From the NCBI GenBank assembly GCA_964455635.1, contig CAYVWX010000116.1, forward strand, positions 1 through 9,718: 9,718 bases of DNA, in the 5' to 3' direction. The notes beneath the pieces are model-generated. The model had not been told where the DNA came from, did no database searches, and was given only the letters and a program-made list of their open reading frames with translations. Shown in pieces: positions 6,927-9,718 of the stretch. A program made the translations under genes and the position numbers. The DNA is from B16-G9 sp964455635 (GTDB lineage: Bacteria > Bacteroidota > Bacteroidia > Bacteroidales > F082). Position 1 is the stretch's first letter, and each line of letters starts with the position of its first letter.

Positions 6927-7520
6927 TTATTTTAGCTTCTCCTTAAATAGTTTTTCAAATTTCTCAATTTTTGGCGTAATAACAAAGTTACAGTAGCCGT
7001 TTCCGGGATTGTTTTTGTAATAATCGTTATGATAATTTTCGGCCGGATAAAAATTTAATACCGGGGCTATCTCGGTAACAATGGGTTTATCCCATATTTT
7101 TGCTTTTGTAAGTTGACTTTTGTAAAATTCCGCCGTTTGTTTTTGCTGCGGATTGTGATAAAATATGACCGACCGGTATTGTTCACCCACATCAGCACCC
7201 TGCCTGTTTGGTGTTGTAGGGTCGTGGGTTTTCCAAAATACTTCTAAAAGCTCCTTATAACTAATCACTTTAGGGTCGTAAGTTATTCTGATGACTTCGG
7301 CATACTTGGTTGTTCCCGAGCAAACTAACTCGTAGGTCGGATTTTTCTCGGTTCCTCCGGCATAGCCGGGAATGACATCTTTAACCCCCTGCAGGCGATT
7401 AAAAATAGCTTCGGAACACCAAAAGCATCCGTTTCCGAAAGTTGCCGTATCAAGAGAAGGTTGTGCCATAGCTGTAAATATGTATCCTGAAATCAGGATG
7501 GATAAAATAATTTTTTTCAT
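6927..7520 (-). CDS. msrA: Peptide-methionine (S)-S-oxide reductase MsrA, exported
   Basis: 197 residues. GNGCFWCSEAIF (29-40) contains the catalytic Cys32 of the GCFWC/T motif. YELVCSGTTKYAEVIRITYDP (63-83) and the C-terminal AENYHNDYY (near 162-170) with NPGNGYC are further family hallmarks; Cys177 is a likely resolving cysteine. The family's usual HAEV is YAEV here (Tyr73). The N-terminus MKKIILSILISGYIFTAMA is a clean signal peptide with likely cleavage before Gln20, so the enzyme should repair oxidised methionine in periplasmic or surface proteins rather than in the cytosol. No MsrB domain is fused or adjacent. The electron donor must be an exported thioredoxin-like protein, not encoded in the window. 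The gene follows the CxxC protein after 32 nt and precedes the unknown gene with a 1-nt gap. Confidence 0.95.
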   Translation of the reverse strand: MKKIILSILISGYIFTAMAQPSLDTATFGNGCFWCSEAIFNRLQGVKDVIPGYAGGTEKNPTYELVCSGTTKYAEVIRITYDPKVISYKELLEVFWKTHDPTTPNRQGADVGEQYRSVIFYHNPQQKQTAEFYKSQLTKAKIWDKPIVTEIAPVLNFYPAENYHNDYYKNNPGNGYCNFVITPKIEKFEKLFKEKLK

Positions 7521-7552
7521 ATAAAGATAAAAACAGGAAAAAGACGAATTTA

Positions 7553-8137
7553 TTACACCATGATTAGTTTTTTTCCGTAAATAAACTCGCTGAATTCGGG
7601 TGGAGGGCCTAAAAATTTCTCACGGAAGCCATTCATTTCATCTCTGGTTTTTTTCGACATCAGTTCCGACATCTCTTCCATGGCCTCATAACCTATTACC
7701 ATAGGCGGCTGATTTAAAAGTAGTTTGTCGCCTTTAAACACACCTACTACCTGATACTCTTCCATTTCCGAAACGGGTGTGGACTTAAAAAAACATTTGT
7801 TCAGCCATTGGTTAATATCAAAAGTCCGTAAATCTATCATAATAGAGTCGCTGCCGCGTTGCATAATAAATTTCTGATAATAGTTTTGCATATTTTGCAT
7901 AGACTCTTCCGACATGCCTTCCTGCATTTTTTGATGACATTCGGTACAGATGGCAAACTCGAAAACAGTTGATTTAAAGTCGTGACCTTCATAAGTTTTA
8001 AATACCTTTTCCACCATGTAAGTTTCCTGGCTGTGCAGCAAATCTTTTCCGCAAACTACGCAGTTTTCAAAGGGTTTTTCATCGGCATCCGACTGAAAAA
8101 TTTTGGGGATTTCAAGCTTTATCTCTCGCTGTTCCAT
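7553..8137 (-). CDS. Putative zinc-binding protein with two CxxC pairs, function unknown
   Basis: 194 residues, no signal peptide or membrane segment. Cys26/Cys29 (CVVCGKDLL) and Cys64/Cys67 (CTECHQKM) form two CxxC knuckles about 35 residues apart, a typical treble-clef or zinc-ribbon layout; the first resembles a CxxCGK zinc knuckle. The central part (about 70-100) is Met/Gln-rich and probably helical (EGMSEESMQNMQNYYQKFI), and another Met-rich helix lies at 150-165 (AMEEMSELMSKKTRDEM). The C-terminus is Pro/Phe-rich and ends in KKLIMV. I do not recognise a named family, and nucleic-acid binding would be a guess. It is the first gene of the minus-strand operon, directly behind a candidate promoter, and is followed by msrA. 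Four reactive cysteines and about 15 methionines next to a methionine-repair gene may be coincidence. Confidence 0.8.
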   Translation of the reverse strand: MEQREIKLEIPKIFQSDADEKPFENCVVCGKDLLHSQETYMVEKVFKTYEGHDFKSTVFEFAICTECHQKMQEGMSEESMQNMQNYYQKFIMQRGSDSIMIDLRTFDINQWLNKCFFKSTPVSEMEEYQVVGVFKGDKLLLNQPPMVIGYEAMEEMSELMSKKTRDEMNGFREKFLGPPPEFSEFIYGKKLIMV

Positions 8138-8157
8138 TTTAACAGGATATTAAAATG

Positions 8158-8193
8158 CAAAGATAGGGCTTTTGAATAAAAACCGGTGGCAAA
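8158..8193 (-). promoter_or_regulatory. Candidate promoter of the five-gene minus-strand operon
   Basis: On the minus strand, TATCTTTG (8165-8158) is an exact TAnnTTTG -7 box, and an exact TTTG (8193-8190) lies 24 nt upstream as a possible -33 box, slightly beyond the usual spacing. Transcription would start near 8151, about 14 nt before the ATG at 8137. Confidence 0.55.
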
Positions 8194-8218
8194 CTTTTTT
8201 AAAGTTATGGCAGAAAAT

Positions 8219-8253
8219 TTTGCACCCCATAGTTGATTAATTATTTACTTTTG
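8219..8253 (+). promoter_or_regulatory. Candidate promoter of the DUF3127 gene and transporter gene
   Basis: TACTTTTG (8246-8253) is an exact -7 TAnnTTTG box with a TTTG (8219-8222) 23 nt upstream, within the 17-23 nt range seen in Bacteroidota. The start would be near 8260, a leader of about 9 nt before the ATG at 8269. It is divergent from the minus-strand promoter in the same 131-bp gap. Confidence 0.55.
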
Positions 8254-8268
8254 TAAAAAAGTTAAATT

Positions 8269-8643
8269 ATGAGCGTAGAACTAAAAGGACGTTTGATACA
8301 AAAACTCCAAAAAGAGAGCGGTGAAGGTAGAAACGGCCGCTGGGAAAAACAACAGTTTGTAATAGAAACACAAGAGCAATACCCTAAAAAAGTATGTATT
8401 GTTTGTTGGGGCGATAAAATATCGATGCTGGATTCGTTGAATGAAGGCGACCAACTTAATGTTTCGGTAAATATTGAATCGCGTGAATATAACAGCCGCT
8501 GGTACACCGATGTAAGAGCATGGCGTATTGAGCGTGTTGCCGGAGAAGACCCGCCTCCGGGTGAGCTGCCGGGTGATATTGAACATGAATTACCACCTCC
8601 CGAAATAGAGGCCGGCGATACTACCGACGATTTGCCGTTTTAA
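8269..8643 (+). CDS. DUF3127 (OB-fold-like) protein with SSB-type acidic C-terminal tail
   Basis: 124 residues. The N-terminal domain (1-90) matches what I know of DUF3127 proteins of Bacteroidota: a short KGRLIQKLQKESGEGRNGRW start, KQQFVIETQEQYPKKVCIVC (27-46), a D-L-L-like motif DKISMLDSLNEGDQLNVSVNIESREY (49-74) and a closing WYTDVRAWRIERV (78-90). The predicted fold is a five-stranded OB barrel as in single-stranded DNA-binding proteins. A flexible Pro/Glu/Asp-rich linker (91-118) ends in DDLPF, very close to the DDIPF tip with which bacterial SSB recruits partner proteins. I infer nucleic-acid binding with SSB-like partner docking, but no direct function is known to me. The EamA transporter gene follows within 6 nt of the stop, so the two are probably cotranscribed. 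Confidence 0.85.
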   Translation: MSVELKGRLIQKLQKESGEGRNGRWEKQQFVIETQEQYPKKVCIVCWGDKISMLDSLNEGDQLNVSVNIESREYNSRWYTDVRAWRIERVAGEDPPPGELPGDIEHELPPPEIEAGDTTDDLPF

Positions 8644-8649
8644 TTGCTG

Positions 8650-9558
8650 ATGCGGGCAGCACGAAAACTTCTTTGGGCGCATCTCGCTATTCTGGGTGCT
8701 AACCTTATTTACGGATTAAACTATGTGATTGCCAAGGGTATTATGCCCGATTATATGGCTCCGCGTACCATTATTCTTTTTAGAGTAACCGGTGCTGTAG
8801 CTGTTTTTTGGATGGTCAGTTTCTTTTTGAAAAACGAAAAAGTTGAGCGAAAAGATTTGTGGAGGTTGCTGTTGGTTTCGTTTTTTGGTATTGCCTTAAA
8901 TCAGATTATGTTTTTTGAAGGGCTTAATCTTACTACGCCCATCAATGCTTCCATCATTATGGTGGGAACACCCATTTTGGTGTTGGTGTTTGCCCACTTC
9001 CTTTTAAAAGAACATTTAACTCCTCTGAAAAGTGTTGGAATAGCCTTGGGCAGCGCCGGTGCTGTGTGGCTTATTTTAAAAAACGGAACTGTTTCGTTTT
9101 CAGCCGGTACTTTTTTGGGGAACCTGTTTATTTTAATAAATGCTTCATCGTATGCCCTGTTTTTGGTGCTTATTAAACCCTTGATGCAAAAGTACAGGGC
9201 TCTTACCGTTATGAAATGGGTTTTTACTTTCGGACTTGTTTATGTTTTACCGGTTTCGTTGCCCCTGGCTGTGCACACCGATTATTCCGCTATTCCGTTT
9301 AACATTTGGATGTCGGTTGTTTATGTGGTGCTGTTTACTACCGTGCTTGCTTATTTGCTGAATAATTACTCGCTGAAAGTGGTGAGCCCTACGGTAAACA
9401 GTTCGTACATTTATTTGCAGCCTTTTTTGGCTACCGTTGTTGCCATGGCTGCCGGAAAAGATTTTTTAACGTGGGTTGAAGTTGTTGCTGCTATTTTGAT
9501 TTTTTCAGGAGTTTATCTTGTGAGCCGACCTGTGAAAAATGCTGATAAGGATTTTTAA
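8650..9558 (+). CDS. EamA/DMT superfamily transporter
   Basis: 302 residues with about ten transmembrane helices in two repeated EamA halves (about 8-143 and 155-292). Typical features are ANLIYGLNYVIAKG near the start, FRVTGAVAVFW, a conserved EGLNLTTPINASIIM with TPILVLVFAHFLLKEHLT in the first half, and NNYSLKVVSPTVNSSYIYLQ in the second. The last loop is short and ends in a basic/polar tail. DMT proteins of this type export or exchange small metabolites, often amino acids or nucleosides; the substrate is unknown. I chose the ATG at 8650. The same frame also offers TTG at 8644, immediately after the upstream stop codon, and CTG at 8647, but ATG is the more likely start. It has no promoter of its own in the 6-nt gap. 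Confidence 0.93.
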   Translation: MRAARKLLWAHLAILGANLIYGLNYVIAKGIMPDYMAPRTIILFRVTGAVAVFWMVSFFLKNEKVERKDLWRLLLVSFFGIALNQIMFFEGLNLTTPINASIIMVGTPILVLVFAHFLLKEHLTPLKSVGIALGSAGAVWLILKNGTVSFSAGTFLGNLFILINASSYALFLVLIKPLMQKYRALTVMKWVFTFGLVYVLPVSLPLAVHTDYSAIPFNIWMSVVYVVLFTTVLAYLLNNYSLKVVSPTVNSSYIYLQPFLATVVAMAAGKDFLTWVEVVAAILIFSGVYLVSRPVKNADKDF

Positions 9559-9570
9559 GATGCTGTGTAA

Positions 9571-9642
9571 GAACGAAGAGACGAGGGGGCGAGGGAACGA
9601 TAGAAAGAGGGAACGATGGAACGATAGAACGATTGTACGATG
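9571..9642. repeat. Degenerate 8-bp tandem repeat, nine units
   Basis: Nine consecutive octamers fall in perfect register: gaacgaag, agacgagg, gggcgagg, gaacgata, gaaagagg, gaacgatg, gaacgata, gaacgatt, gtacgatg. The consensus is GAACGATG, and CGA (or AGA once) holds in every unit. The plus strand is strongly purine-rich. The repeat starts 12 bp after the transporter stop. Small minus-strand readings through it are low-complexity Ser/Pro/Arg products and are not credible genes. I take it as part of an intergenic repetitive element. Confidence 0.85.
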
Positions 9643-9694
9643 GTTTTCTATTAATGATTTCCAATTGACGATTGTTGCAAAATAACAAATGTAG

Positions 9695-9714
9695 GAGCTT
9701 TTCACGAAAAGCTC
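9695..9714. repeat. Perfect 9-bp inverted repeat (hairpin)
   Basis: GAGCTTTTC and GAAAAGCTC are exact reverse complements separated by AC, giving a tight stem, realistically 8 bp with a CACG loop. No T-run follows on the plus strand before the window ends at 9718. It could be a terminator for leftward transcription or the end of a repeat element; the sequence shown does not decide. Confidence 0.7.
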
Positions 9715-9718
9715 ATGC

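Noticed and set aside
8208..8224. A sigma-54-like -24/-12 sequence (TGGCAG...TTTGCA) before the DUF3127 gene
   Set aside because: The GG and GC elements are 11 nt apart instead of the required 10, and a good TAnnTTTG promoter overlaps the site. Sigma-54 promoters tolerate spacing changes poorly.
8644..8649. TTG or CTG start for the EamA transporter
   Set aside because: An in-frame ATG at 8650 is only two codons further and is the more usual start; the extra residues add nothing conserved.
9686..9693. Minus-strand TACATTTG, an exact -7 box
   Set aside because: It has no -33 partner in the window and no gene to the left on the minus strand; probably chance in A/T-rich DNA.
9491..9705. Two overlapping minus-strand small ORFs at the right end
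   Set aside because: They translate the octamer array into Ser/Pro/Arg low-complexity sequence and overlap the end of the transporter gene; the array explains them.

Overview
The window reads as a piece of a Bacteroidota chromosome, probably Bacteroidales or Marinilabiliales-like. This rests on several independent signs: a secreted protease with a C-terminal type IX secretion (T9SS) sorting domain, a DUF3127 protein, exact TAnnTTTG -7 promoter boxes upstream of transcription units, A/T-rich leaders without clear Shine-Dalgarno sequences, and Gln at +1 of both predicted signal-peptidase sites. The exact genus cannot be told from the sequence alone.

Layout. Positions 1-207 hold the 3' end of an apolipoprotein N-acyltransferase gene (lnt). 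A plus-strand cluster follows: rpoN (sigma-54), a PAP2-like membrane protein starting at 1845, and a rhomboid intramembrane protease (2499-3176). After a 137-bp gap with two candidate -7 boxes comes a 627-residue secreted lysyl-endopeptidase-type serine protease (3314-5197). It converges on a five-gene minus-strand operon transcribed from about 8150 down to 5230: a two-CxxC putative zinc-binding protein, a periplasmic MsrA, a conserved protein of unknown function, an acylphosphatase and a SAM-dependent methyltransferase. Some of its junctions are extremely tight (1-nt gap, 1-nt TGATG overlap, 11-nt gap). A 131-bp divergent intergenic region separates this operon from a plus-strand pair: a DUF3127 protein with an SSB-like acidic tail and an EamA/DMT transporter.

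The last 160 bp carry no credible gene. They hold a degenerate 8-bp tandem repeat (nine units, 9571-9642) and a perfect 9-bp-arm hairpin (9695-9714), which look like parts of an intergenic repetitive element.

How the genes relate. Most are core or housekeeping genes: lipoprotein maturation, alternative sigma factor, methionine-sulfoxide repair and intramembrane proteolysis. I found no mobile element, CRISPR array, RNA gene or defence-type cluster. The best leads are the protease (trypsin-like S1-pocket Asp kept, two residues tied to strict Lys preference replaced, only Arg near the activation site), the degenerate PAP2 motifs of the membrane protein, the SSB-like tail of the DUF3127 protein, the uncharacterised proteins in the minus operon, and the terminal repeat element. 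No gap exceeds 300 bases.
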